A DNA stretch of 64,000 nucleotides from assembly GCF_002752675.1 (NCBI RefSeq), contig NZ_CP024608.1, positions 5,456,001 through 5,520,000 on the forward strand, written 5' to 3'. The stretch's first letter is position 1. Every line of letters starts with the position of its first letter. Shown here in pieces: positions 36,050-44,222 of this stretch. Source of the stretch: Massilia violaceinigra (lineage in GTDB: Bacteria; Pseudomonadota; Gammaproteobacteria; Burkholderiales; Burkholderiaceae_D). A program made the translations under genes and the position numbers. The notes below the pieces were generated by a model. The model made no database searches. It was not told the origin of the DNA and was given only the letters and a program-made list of their open reading frames with translations.

Positions 36050-37027
36050 TCAAGCCAGGATGCGTTTTTTCTCGGCGTCGAATTCGGCGTCGGTCAGAAT
36101 GTTCTGCTCGCGCAGCGCCGCCAGGTCGCGCAGCAGTGCCATGCGCTGGGCCGGCGCGTCGGGCGCGATCGCTCCCGCCATCCGGCCGACGCTCGCGCCT
36201 AGCGTGCCGCCCAGGGCGAAGCCCATGCCGGCGCCGAGCACCGTGCCGGCGCTGCCTTCGTTGCGGGCGGCCGCATGCAGCACGTCGAAACGGCGTTCTT
36301 CCTGGTAGTCGAAGCCGATGATGTTCATTTCGGCGCGCCGCGCCAGGGCCGCCTTGAGCTTCTGGACGGCGCTGTCGGTCTCGGGCACGTTGATCGATTC
36401 GATGCTGAACTGGGTCAGCGCCACGCCGTACTGGGCGGTCTCGCCGGCCAGCGCCTCGCCGATCGTGGCGGACAAGGAATCGAGCCGGGTCGAAATCTCC
36501 AGCACCGATACGCCGCTGGCGCTGATCGCACCGGCAATCGCGGTTTTGATACGCGTGGTGTTCATGGCGCGGAAATAGTCGGCCAGGGTGGCCGCATCCA
36601 TGCTGCGCGCGGTGCCGACCAGTTTCATCAAAAACAGCTTGGGATCGGCCACCTCGATGGCGTACTGGCCGAAGGCGCGCACCGGCACCATGATGCCGAA
36701 TTTCGGGTCCTGCAGCTGGATCGGGTCCGGCGTGCCCCAGCGTACGTCGAGCGTGGTGGCCAGGTTCACGAACCAGACTTCGGCAGAAAACGGCGACTGG
36801 CCGCCGAACGGCAGGCCCACCAGCTTGCGCAGCAAGGGCATGTTGCCGGTGGAAAGCGTGTGGCGGCCGGCGCCGAACGGGCCTTCGTACACGCCGTCGC
36901 GCACCACGAAGGCGACCTGCGACGCGTTGACGATCAGCTGCGTCATCGTCGAAAGCTCCTGCGAGGGGTATTTCCATGCCAGCTGGCTCGCTCTGCCGTC
37001 CCACTTCACCCTGTCGATAATGGCCAT
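36050..37027 (-). CDS. SPFH (band 7) domain protein with C-terminal SHOCT
   Basis: ATG 37027 gives 325 residues starting MAIIDRVKWDGRASQLAWKYPSQELSTMTQLIV, the opening of the YdjI-like SPFH proteins often labelled virion core protein. The SPFH core runs to about residue 230 (AFVVRDGVYEGPFGAGRHTLSTGNMPLLRKL, RWGTPDPIQLQDPKFGIMVPVRAFGQYAIEV, GVALTQFSIESINVPE). A Gly/Ala-rich hydrophobic stretch (GTVLGAGMGFALGGTLGASVG) and a SHOCT motif (ALREQNILTDAEFDAEKKRIL) follow. SPFH proteins form membrane-associated oligomers. Within the Ter module it may anchor the vWA/pseudokinase proteins at the membrane. The gap to the NUDIX gene is 25 bp. Confidence 0.9.
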   Translation of the reverse strand: MAIIDRVKWDGRASQLAWKYPSQELSTMTQLIVNASQVAFVVRDGVYEGPFGAGRHTLSTGNMPLLRKLVGLPFGGQSPFSAEVWFVNLATTLDVRWGTPDPIQLQDPKFGIMVPVRAFGQYAIEVADPKLFLMKLVGTARSMDAATLADYFRAMNTTRIKTAIAGAISASGVSVLEISTRLDSLSATIGEALAGETAQYGVALTQFSIESINVPETDSAVQKLKAALARRAEMNIIGFDYQEERRFDVLHAAARNEGSAGTVLGAGMGFALGGTLGASVGRMAGAIAPDAPAQRMALLRDLAALREQNILTDAEFDAEKKRILA

Positions 37028-37052
37028 GATCGTGTTCTCCTTGGTTGATTGG

Positions 37053-37754
37053 TCAGAGGCCGCGCTTGAGCAGCCCGAGGCGGTCGCGAAATTGCGGCCG
37101 CAGCCGGTACAACTGCGCCGGGCGGCTGGGGCTCGACGCATCCATGTGTCCTTCGGCCGCTTCCAGCACGTCCAGCTCGGCCATCTTGCGGCGAAAGCTC
37201 ACCTTGTTCAGCGGTTCGCCCATCAGCGCTTCATACACGCGCTGCAACTGCGGCAGCGTGAACAGCTCGCCGACCAGAAAGCATGGCAGCGACGAATACT
37301 GGCTCTTGCTGCGCAGCCGCTCGACCGCCGCCGCCACGATCGTGGCGTGATCGAAGGGCAGGGTGGGCAGGCGGTCGACGCCGACCAGCTTCACGCCCGG
37401 ATGGCCCGCCGCGGCGATGACCGCGTGCGGCACCAGCGCGTAATAGGCGAGCGACACCGACCAGCCGCGCGGATCGCGCGCCGCGCCGGAGAAGGCGGCC
37501 AACTGTTCGAGATAGGGCACGTCGATGCCGGTTTTGGTCTTGAGCACGCGCAGGGCGGCGTCGAATCCGTGGCGGTCTTTATCGGTGTGGATGTAGCCGC
37601 CGGGCAGGGCGGCCACACCTTTGTACGGCTCGCGTTCGCGCTTGAGCAGGGCGACCGCCAAGCCGTCGTCGGCAAGGGTGAGCAGGACGGTGTCGACGGT
37701 GCAGATGACGTCATTCACGCTGGGCTCCTGAGGAAGGTTGGATTGAGTTGACAT
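37053..37754 (-). CDS. NrtR-like NUDIX-wHTH regulator
   Basis: ATG 37754 gives 233 residues. A NUDIX fold (VDTVLLTLADDGLAVALLKREREPYKGVAALPGGYIHTDKDRHGFDAALRVLKTKTGI) precedes a winged-helix C-terminus (LFTLPQLQRVYEALMGEPLNKVSFRRKMAELDVLE). The catalytic REUxEE box is replaced by RVLKTKTG, so hydrolysis is unlikely and nucleotide sensing is more probable, as in NrtR-type regulators of NAD metabolism. It is first in the minus-strand operon that ends with the PurA-like gene. Inverted and direct GTTTCA repeats lie 17-90 bp upstream of its start, so it probably controls its own operon. Confidence 0.9.
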   Translation of the reverse strand: MSTQSNLPQEPSVNDVICTVDTVLLTLADDGLAVALLKREREPYKGVAALPGGYIHTDKDRHGFDAALRVLKTKTGIDVPYLEQLAAFSGAARDPRGWSVSLAYYALVPHAVIAAAGHPGVKLVGVDRLPTLPFDHATIVAAAVERLRSKSQYSSLPCFLVGELFTLPQLQRVYEALMGEPLNKVSFRRKMAELDVLEAAEGHMDASSPSRPAQLYRLRPQFRDRLGLLKRGL

Positions 37755-37767
37755 GTTTGCATTGTAC

Positions 37768-37843
37768 TTAGTTTCAAAATGAAACCGCAAGCTATTTTTC
37801 ATTCGACTCGACGAACCAGCGAAATTTCAAGATTAGTTTCAAA
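37768..37843. promoter_or_regulatory. GTTTCA repeats upstream of the NUDIX regulator operon
   Basis: GTTTCAAAATGAAAC (37771-37785) is a perfect 6-bp-arm inverted repeat. TTAGTTTCAAA occurs twice as a direct repeat (37768-37778 and 37833-37843). They lie directly before the regulator start at 37754 and are good candidates for its binding sites. Confidence 0.6.
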
Positions 37844-38177
37844 GTGCGACTTAATCGAGCGAATCTTCCTGGCGCACTGGCGCGACGCTATTCTGAATGG
37901 CAATTAGCTGCAAGGTGGGCGGCAAGTATCGCAGCATGCCGTTGTTGGATAGCTTCCCGGTTTCGCGCCAAGCTTGCGCCGCCCGGGAACAGGCTGGTAA
38001 GCTGATGCGGGAGGTCGGCGTTTTCAAGATGGCCGAAGCCGTCCGACCAGACATGGCCGCAGGGGGAGGTCGGCTAGCCATGGCGAGAAAAAGCCGGTGC
38101 GGGCCTTGCTGCCAACCTGGTCGGCGCCAGCGCCAACACGAAGGAATCCTTACCATATCCCCGAGTGAAGTGAGACC
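37844..38177. other. Intergenic region, no gene recognised
   Basis: This interval separates the divergent NUDIX operon and the broken substrate-binding-protein gene. Several short frames are open but none has convincing codon structure or a recognisable product. It must hold the plus-strand promoter; no clear consensus was seen. Confidence 0.4.
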
Positions 38178-39023
38178 ATGTCATTTGTGTGCGACACCCC
38201 CTTCTGTTTCAGCCTGGTCGCTGTGCTGATACTTCCCGTACCTGCCGCCGCCAGCGGCGTGATCCGTATGGCGTCGGACGAATGGTGTCCGTTTGTCTGT
38301 GCGACGGACGGAAAACTCACCGGAGGCTATCTCGTGGATGCCACGTTGCAGGCGATGGGCGCCGCCGGCTATCTGGTCGAGCCGGTCCTGATGCCGCTGA
38401 ACCGGGCCATGCGCGAAACGCGCACCGGCGATATCGAAGGCGTCTACGCTCCACCGGTCGACGACAGGTTGCGCCTGAGCGCACCAATAGCCTACTCCAG
38501 GGCCTGCTTCTATACTCGCGCGAACGAGAAATGGGCCTATCGCGACTAGCGCTCGCTCGCAGGCATTACCGTCGGCGTCATCGCCGACTACGGTTATGAC
38601 GACGGGGCCATGGACGCCTATATCGTGGCCCGGCGCGCAGACCGCCATGCGCTCGACTTTTCCCATGGCGCCAAGGCCGGTACGACCAATCTGCAAAAAA
38701 TGCTCGCCGGACGCTTTTTGGTCATGCTCGAGCACGAAGCCGTCGTGGGCCTTCAAGCACGCAAGCTGGGTGTGACCGCGCAGCTTAGACAAGCTGGATG
38801 CTTGAAGCAAGCACTGCCCTTGACGATTGGCTTCGCGCGCGAAGACAGCCGCAGCGCGACCTGGCTGCGCGTCCTGGCCAACGGCATCAAGCATCTCGAA
38901 GCCTCAGGGGCACTGAGAAAACTGCGCGAACGGTACGCGATTCCAGCCCACAGTGCCGTGTCTCAGAGTCAGACATCCGACAATGAGGGGAGAACACGGG
39001 ATTCTGGAAAAATAGTTCGTTAA
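38178..39023 (+). pseudogene. Periplasmic amino-acid-binding-like protein gene interrupted by in-frame TAG
   Basis: Translation from ATG 38178 gives a signal peptide (FSLVAVLILPVPAAASG) and a type-3 solute-binding-like N-lobe (VIRMASDEWCPFVCATDGKLTGGYLVDATLQAMGAAGYLVEPVLMPLNRAMRETRTGDIEGVYAP). A TAG at 38547-38549 stops it after 123 residues (KWAYRD). The same frame continues at once with RSLAGITVGVIADYGYDDGAMDAYI and the second lobe to 39023, ending in a C-terminal GIKHLEASGALRKLRERY helix. No frameshift is needed; one nonsense change explains it. Proteins of this group bind polar amino acids or act as sensors. Either the gene is dead or TAG is misread at low level. The last ~25 residues are low quality. 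Confidence 0.8.
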
Positions 39024-39244
39024 GGAATTCCGTTTCAGATTCGGCCTCTATCGGCCCCTCACGCGGATGCCTTGCTTCAGCAAGCGGCTAACCGGAGCGA
39101 GGCCTTGAAACAGCGCATTGCGCCGACCGATGCTCTCCATGTCCACCCTAGCTTCGATACAGTATCCCTGGCGACACGCGTTACAATGCAGCCGCCCGCA
39201 ATCCATCGCTTTCTTTCACATTAACCGGACAAACAGCCAGCCGT

Positions 39245-39742
39245 ATGCACTCCGACATTTCCAGCAACACAGGTGACTATTCTCTTCTCGCGCGCCAAGT
39301 GAGCAGCATTCTTGACGGCGAGCGCGACCTGACCGCCAACGCGTCGCAATTCGCCGCCCTGGTGTACTCCACTATCCCGGACCTGAACTGGGCCGGTTTC
39401 TACCTGCTCCGTCCGGGCAAAAAGGAGGGCGCCCAAGAACTGCTGGTCGGCCCATTCCAGGGCAAGGTCGCGTGCGCGCGCATTCCCCTGGGCCGTGGCG
39501 TGTGCGGCACCTCCGCACAGGAGCGCCGCACCATCGTGGTCGCCGACGTGCACGCGTTCGAGGGCCACATCGCCTGCGACAGCGCCTCGAACGCCGAAAT
39601 CGTCATCCCTCTGCTCAAGGACGGCCAGCTGTACGGCGTGTTCGACATCGACAGCCCGCTGCTGAACCGCTTCAGCGAAGAAGACCGCGTCGGCCTCGAA
39701 GCGATGGTCCAGGCCTTCCTCGACGCGACCGACATGCACTGA
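39245..39742 (+). CDS. msrC: Free methionine-(R)-sulfoxide reductase (GAF domain)
   Basis: This 165-residue single-GAF protein matches fRMsr. It has LNWAGFYLLRPGKKEGAQELLVGPFQGKVACARIPLGRGVCGTSAQERRTIVVADVHAFEGHIACDSASNAEIVIPL, with the three conserved Cys residues (in VACARI, GVCGTS and HIACDS) used for the disulfide relay. It reduces free Met-R-sulfoxide in the cytoplasm using thioredoxin or glutaredoxin. The stop directly abuts the stop of the convergent mannanase gene (39742/39743), so the two transcripts must overlap at their 3' ends. Confidence 0.95.
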   Translation: MHSDISSNTGDYSLLARQVSSILDGERDLTANASQFAALVYSTIPDLNWAGFYLLRPGKKEGAQELLVGPFQGKVACARIPLGRGVCGTSAQERRTIVVADVHAFEGHIACDSASNAEIVIPLLKDGQLYGVFDIDSPLLNRFSEEDRVGLEAMVQAFLDATDMH

Positions 39743-41005
39743 TCAAAAACGCGGCAGCTTGTCCAGCGTGATCACGTTCGGATGGCTGTACACCTTGCGC
39801 TTGTGCGCATTGGTGTTGTAATACTCGCCGGTCCAGAAGTTATTCGGACTGGTGACGCCGGCCGGGCCGTCGCCGTCGTTCCACACCATGAACCACAGCC
39901 ACCAGGCCTTGTCCGCGGCGATCTTGTCCGGATCGGGGATGAAGCTGTTTTCGCTCAGGGCGACCGGTTTGCGTTCCACCGGCGTGTTCAACGCCTGCTG
40001 GTAGGTCGCCAGCTGCGAGCCGTAGGTCTTGTTGTCGCTGCCGTCGTAAATATCGTGGCTGACGATGTCGACCACGTCGTCGCCCGGATACCACGCCGGA
40101 TCCTGCCCGTTCCACACCCAGATCAGGTTATGCAGGCCATGCCGGTGCACCAGGCGGTCGAACATGTGGCGCCACAGAAGGATGTTCGCGTACGCCTGCG
40201 GCACGCCGTCGGTACGGGTGCGGCCCCACCAGAACCAGCCATCGCCCTTGTAGCCCGACGCTTCATGCAAGGGCCGCCACAGCACGGTCACCCCCGCATC
40301 GGACAGCTTTTTGAGCTCCACCGCCACCATATCGATGCCGTCGTTGATCTGCTGGTACGCCGGGCTGCTTTTGTCGAGCGCCCCATGGGCCATGGGAATC
40401 ATGAAATTGGTGTTTTTGCTGGCGTCGCTCTCGCGCGCATAGAAGTTGGCGTTGTTGACCTGGGCCGTTTTCAGCAACGCCGGGTCGCGCCAGTGCCACG
40501 CGAAGGTGACCAGGCCACCTTTGCCGGCAAAGGCGATCGCTTCTTCGGTCTGGCGCCGGCCTTCAACCCAATTGGCCGTCAGCCCATAATTCATGAAATC
40601 GTAGCCCATCAGCGCAGGGGACTTGCCGGTATCGGCGCGTACCCGTTCGGCCATGTCGATCGAGTCTTTCCAGGTCAGGTCGGCCTGGCCGGCGATGACC
40701 TGCTTGCCCCACACGCTGCGCAGATAGCTGAACACCGCACGCGTTTTGGCGTTCGCGTTGTTGTCGACCGGCGCGCTACGGGTGGCCGCCGGCGGCATGC
40801 TGGTGCAAAAGCTGCGCGCGATGCAGTAATTACCGCGTTCGACGCCCCAGCCATCGTTATCGTTGACGCATAGCGGCCAGGTTTGCTGATTGACGGTGCA
40901 GGTGTCGTTGTCGGCCGCGTGCGATTGAGCGGGCAGCGTCAGGGCCGCCATCAGGGCGGTCAAGCGGGCAAGCAGGCGGATGCCCGCCGTGCGTTGGTAG
41001 GTCAT
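39743..41005 (-). CDS. Secreted GH26 beta-mannanase with CBM10-like N-terminal module
   Basis: ATG 41005 gives 420 residues with a signal peptide (LARLTALMAALTLPAQSHA). Residues about 35-66 (CTVNQQTWPLCVNDNDGWGVERGNYCIARSFC) resemble the CBM10 cellulose-binding module, with paired Cys and the GWG-E core. The GH26 catalytic domain follows: GKQVIAGQADLTWKDSIDM, TFAWHWRDP, TVLWRPLHEASGYKGDGWFWWG with the acid/base Glu, and KPVALSENSF with the nucleophile Glu. It should hydrolyse beta-1,4-mannan in plant cell walls. The module order is signal peptide, CBM10, GH26. Confidence 0.93.
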   Translation of the reverse strand: MTYQRTAGIRLLARLTALMAALTLPAQSHAADNDTCTVNQQTWPLCVNDNDGWGVERGNYCIARSFCTSMPPAATRSAPVDNNANAKTRAVFSYLRSVWGKQVIAGQADLTWKDSIDMAERVRADTGKSPALMGYDFMNYGLTANWVEGRRQTEEAIAFAGKGGLVTFAWHWRDPALLKTAQVNNANFYARESDASKNTNFMIPMAHGALDKSSPAYQQINDGIDMVAVELKKLSDAGVTVLWRPLHEASGYKGDGWFWWGRTRTDGVPQAYANILLWRHMFDRLVHRHGLHNLIWVWNGQDPAWYPGDDVVDIVSHDIYDGSDNKTYGSQLATYQQALNTPVERKPVALSENSFIPDPDKIAADKAWWLWFMVWNDGDGPAGVTSPNNFWTGEYYNTNAHKRKVYSHPNVITLDKLPRF

Positions 41006-41117
41006 GCGTCTCTCCAGCGGTGAGGGAGCACCAAAGGTAGCCTTGTGCGCGCTGCTTTTCAACGATGCACTGTATTGACAGGCTTCTTTAGTCAGCAGCG
41101 CGCAACTGGGGCCGTGT

Positions 41118-43943
41118 TTAGTGCGCTACCTCCTCGGCGCACTGGTGGCACAGCCCTCGTTCACCGAGCGCCACACTCACGTAGTCGCGGCAGCGGCCGC
41201 ACCGGTGCGGGCGAACGGCGCTCTTGCCGGCACGGACTGGCAGCGCGTCGCCGGCGGGACCGTCTTCCCACGCGTCGAGCGCGTTCGCCTCGCCTCCCTG
41301 CACTACGAAACAACCGGGGAACAGTGCGCGAAGCTGTTCTTCGCTTTGCGGGTCATGGTCGCCCTGGAACGCCAGGCACACGGGCATGCCCTTGTCGACC
41401 AGGCCGCGCGCGCGTTCGACCAGCGGCTGCAGCGAGCGGCGCCAGGCCAGCATCGCGTCGGTGCGGCGCAGCGCCGGGTCCATGCAGGGCTGCTCCTCCT
41501 TTTCCGGAAGTTCGTGCAGGAACAGCGACGCGCGAGGGTGGCCGGGCCACGCCAGGTACGCTTCCTCGCAGGCGAACGGCATCACCGTCGCCAGCATCTG
41601 CGCGCACAGCAAGAACGATTCGCGCAGCGCCCATTGCACGCTCACCAGCGCCGCGCTGCCGCTTTTCGCGCAGTACAAGGTGCGCTTGGACAGCTCGAAC
41701 CACTCCGCACTGGCCCACTGGCGGAACTGCGCAAGGCAGGTGAGCGCCTGGTAGAAGCGGCCACCCTCCATGCATGCGTGCCACTGGTGCCGCGCCTCCT
41801 GCAATTTGCGCAGCGCCAGGCGGTCGAGCTCACGCAGGCTGTCCGGACGAGGAGCAGCGGGATCGTCCTGCATGTTCGCCAGATGAAAGCGCAGGAAGCT
41901 GCGCCAGTCCTTGGCGTCCTGCGTGGCCTGTTTGAGCGAGGTGCCGGACCATTTCATCTCGTCGCCCACGTCCTGGCTGCAGACCCACAGACGGAACACA
42001 TCGGCGCCGCACTTGGCGAACAGCGCCTTGTGATCCGGCGTGCCGCCGTCGGACTTGGAAAACTTCATGCCTTTTTCATCGACGACGAACCGGTGCGTCA
42101 TCACCTTTTTGAAAGGCGGCAGGTCGCTTTTGAAGGCGTGCAGCAGGAACGAAGACAGGAACCAGCCGCGCGTCTGGTCCTGGCCTTCGACCGCCAGGTC
42201 GGCCTGGCCGCAGCCATCTTCGGCCGCGCTGTGCCAGGCGGCGCCGGCGTCGAACCAGACATCGACGCTCTGGGTACTCTTTGTGTAGCCGGGCGGGGTG
42301 TCGAAGGTTTGCCAGGCTTCGACACCGCCACTGCGCACGCGCTGCACCAGCTCTCGCCACATGGCGGCGGTGTCGGGATGCAGTTCGCCGCTCGCCTCAT
42401 GGCGGAAGAACGGCAGCGGTAAACCCCACAGGCGGTCGCGCGACAAGGTCCAGAAGCGGCGCGTCGACATCATGAGGGCCAGCGGCGCGCGTGCCTTTTC
42501 GTCCGGTACGAACACGGTGTGCCCGAGTGCGGCCATGGCGCGCTGCGCCAGTGCCTCCGGGCAGCCGCCGAAGGGTTTGTGCAAATCGAGCGCCCACTGC
42601 TGGCTGGCGCGGTAGAACACCGGCTTCTTGTGGCGCCAGCACATCGTGGTTTCAACGCTCCTGCGCTCGACGTGCACCAGCCGGCCGGATTGCGCCAGCA
42701 AGTCGCATGACACCTGCGACGCCACTTCCAGCGTGGCGCCACGCAGCGCGTCCGGCATGGCGACGGTGCCGACGTCCATCAGGCGGCCATCCTTGCCGAC
42801 ATGGCAGTCGAGGCGCACGCCATCGGTTTCGTGGAGCACGAAGTCGTCCGGCCCGAACGCCGGCGCCAGGTGCACGAAGCCGGAGCCTTCGCTTTCGCTG
42901 GCAAACGCCGCCGCCAGCAGGGGCGCCGCGAGGCCGGTGAGCGGACTGACGGCCGCCAGCCGCAGCGCGCCGAGCTGGGAGAAGTCGAGCGCACCATCGA
43001 ATTCGTGGCCGGCGTGACTGAACATCGCCGGGTAATCGCGCAGCAAACGGTCACGCGCCTGCACCGCGAGCACGACGCGCAGGCCGCTATGGAGCGTGGC
43101 GACGCTTAGCGCTCCCGCCTGGGGGTGGCCGAAACCGGCATTGGCCCAGAGTGTCCACGGGGTGGTGGTCCAGGACAGCAGGCGCAGCGGGCCGGCCGGC
43201 CAGGCCGCCCCGTTCTGGCGCGCTCCTTGTCCCAGCGCCTGGCAGGAGGCGGGCGAGAACGGCACGCTGAAGAAGGTCTCCATGCGCTCGCGGGTGGTTT
43301 TTTCCAGTTCGCTGGCGGCGAGCGCGCTTTGGCACGCCGGGCACCAGTGCACGGGCGAATGCCGTTCCACCAGCAGGCCGGCCTGCCACATCTCGAGCAA
43401 TAGCGACAGCGAGGCCGCCTCGCGCTCGGGGTCCATGGTCAGCCAGGGCTGGTCCAGGTCCGCCATCACCCCGGCGCGCGACATCGATAGCGCCTGCTGA
43501 TCCTTCCAGCGCGTCGCTTCATCGCGGCACTGCTGCATGAAGAGGGGCGCGTCGTCCTTGGCGCGCGCGCCGTGACGCTTTTCGACCGCCAGTTCGAGCG
43601 GCAGTCCGTGGCAATCCCACCCGGCACGCCAGGTGACCCGCTGGCCGCACACGCTGGCATAGCGGGCGTGCACATCCTTGAGCGTTTTGTTGAGCAGATG
43701 GCCCAGATGGGCGTCGCCGTTGGCGTAAGGCGGACCGTCGAGCAGCCAGTAGCGCGGTTTAGCTCGGCGCGCGGCATCGAGCTGCTGGCGCTGGCCGGTG
43801 GCGCGCCAGTGGGCCAGCAGGCGCTCTTCCATGGCCGGGCTGGGGGTATTCCAGAAGGCCGGCTGGTTCAGCCGCACGGCATATTCTGGGGCGGCGGGCG
43901 TGCTGGTGGCGTGGTCGTGCGATGGGGAAAACGAGGTATGCAT
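41118..43943 (-). CDS. ileS: Isoleucyl-tRNA synthetase, divergent second-type copy
   Basis: ATG 43943 gives 941 residues. The bacterial IleRS layout is complete: PPYANGDAHLGHLLNKTLKD (HIGH), WDCHGLPLE, the CP1 editing domain (WTTTPWTLWANAGFG), EGQDQTRGWFLSSFL, GMKFSKSDG (KMSKS), an anticodon domain, and a C-terminal four-Cys zinc site (CGRC...CHQC). The editing-site motif reads VHLAPAFGPDDF (residues 357-368), where ordinary bacterial enzymes have APGHG; Phe363 replaces the His. That AP-x-FG form is more like eukaryotic-type enzymes. The neighbours ribF and lspA of a housekeeping ileS are absent. It is probably an accessory copy, perhaps for antibiotic tolerance. Confidence 0.9.
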   Translation of the reverse strand: MHTSFSPSHDHATSTPAAPEYAVRLNQPAFWNTPSPAMEERLLAHWRATGQRQQLDAARRAKPRYWLLDGPPYANGDAHLGHLLNKTLKDVHARYASVCGQRVTWRAGWDCHGLPLELAVEKRHGARAKDDAPLFMQQCRDEATRWKDQQALSMSRAGVMADLDQPWLTMDPEREAASLSLLLEMWQAGLLVERHSPVHWCPACQSALAASELEKTTRERMETFFSVPFSPASCQALGQGARQNGAAWPAGPLRLLSWTTTPWTLWANAGFGHPQAGALSVATLHSGLRVVLAVQARDRLLRDYPAMFSHAGHEFDGALDFSQLGALRLAAVSPLTGLAAPLLAAAFASESEGSGFVHLAPAFGPDDFVLHETDGVRLDCHVGKDGRLMDVGTVAMPDALRGATLEVASQVSCDLLAQSGRLVHVERRSVETTMCWRHKKPVFYRASQQWALDLHKPFGGCPEALAQRAMAALGHTVFVPDEKARAPLALMMSTRRFWTLSRDRLWGLPLPFFRHEASGELHPDTAAMWRELVQRVRSGGVEAWQTFDTPPGYTKSTQSVDVWFDAGAAWHSAAEDGCGQADLAVEGQDQTRGWFLSSFLLHAFKSDLPPFKKVMTHRFVVDEKGMKFSKSDGGTPDHKALFAKCGADVFRLWVCSQDVGDEMKWSGTSLKQATQDAKDWRSFLRFHLANMQDDPAAPRPDSLRELDRLALRKLQEARHQWHACMEGGRFYQALTCLAQFRQWASAEWFELSKRTLYCAKSGSAALVSVQWALRESFLLCAQMLATVMPFACEEAYLAWPGHPRASLFLHELPEKEEQPCMDPALRRTDAMLAWRRSLQPLVERARGLVDKGMPVCLAFQGDHDPQSEEQLRALFPGCFVVQGGEANALDAWEDGPAGDALPVRAGKSAVRPHRCGRCRDYVSVALGERGLCHQCAEEVAH

Positions 43944-44026
43944 GAAGTGCTCCGATAAAGTCGGGAGCAAAGCTGGATGAGACTTGCGCGGAACGCTTCG
44001 CGAATTACCGCCAAGTGCTCGCTTGA

Positions 44027-44084
44027 AATTTATCCGACGACCGAAACACGAAAGCGAGCGACGTGTGTGGTCGCTCGGATAATT
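44027..44084. promoter_or_regulatory. 58-nt imperfect hairpin in the ileS leader region
   Basis: Arms AATTTATCCGACGACC (44027-44042) and GGTCGCTCGGATAATT (44069-44084) pair with two single-base bulges. An inner ACACG / CGTGT stem continues it. It lies 84-141 bp upstream of the ileS start on the minus strand. It could be an attenuator or an operator. I could not fit the T-box consensus to it. Confidence 0.45.
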
Positions 44085-44222
44085 CGTGCAACACCCGCGT
44101 CCAGGCGCAGGCCGGCGGCGGCATCGAGTGCCGGGCGGGTGCGAAGGGGAGGGGCGTTGTGCGGGTTCATGGCTTCAATATATTGCACTTGCACATTTTG
44201 CGCAAGGGCGTGTTGAATCCAG

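Noticed and set aside
44000..44222. T-box riboswitch upstream of ileS
   Set aside because: There is a long hairpin, but no AGGGUGGNACCGCG-like T-box sequence and no specifier loop that I could place.
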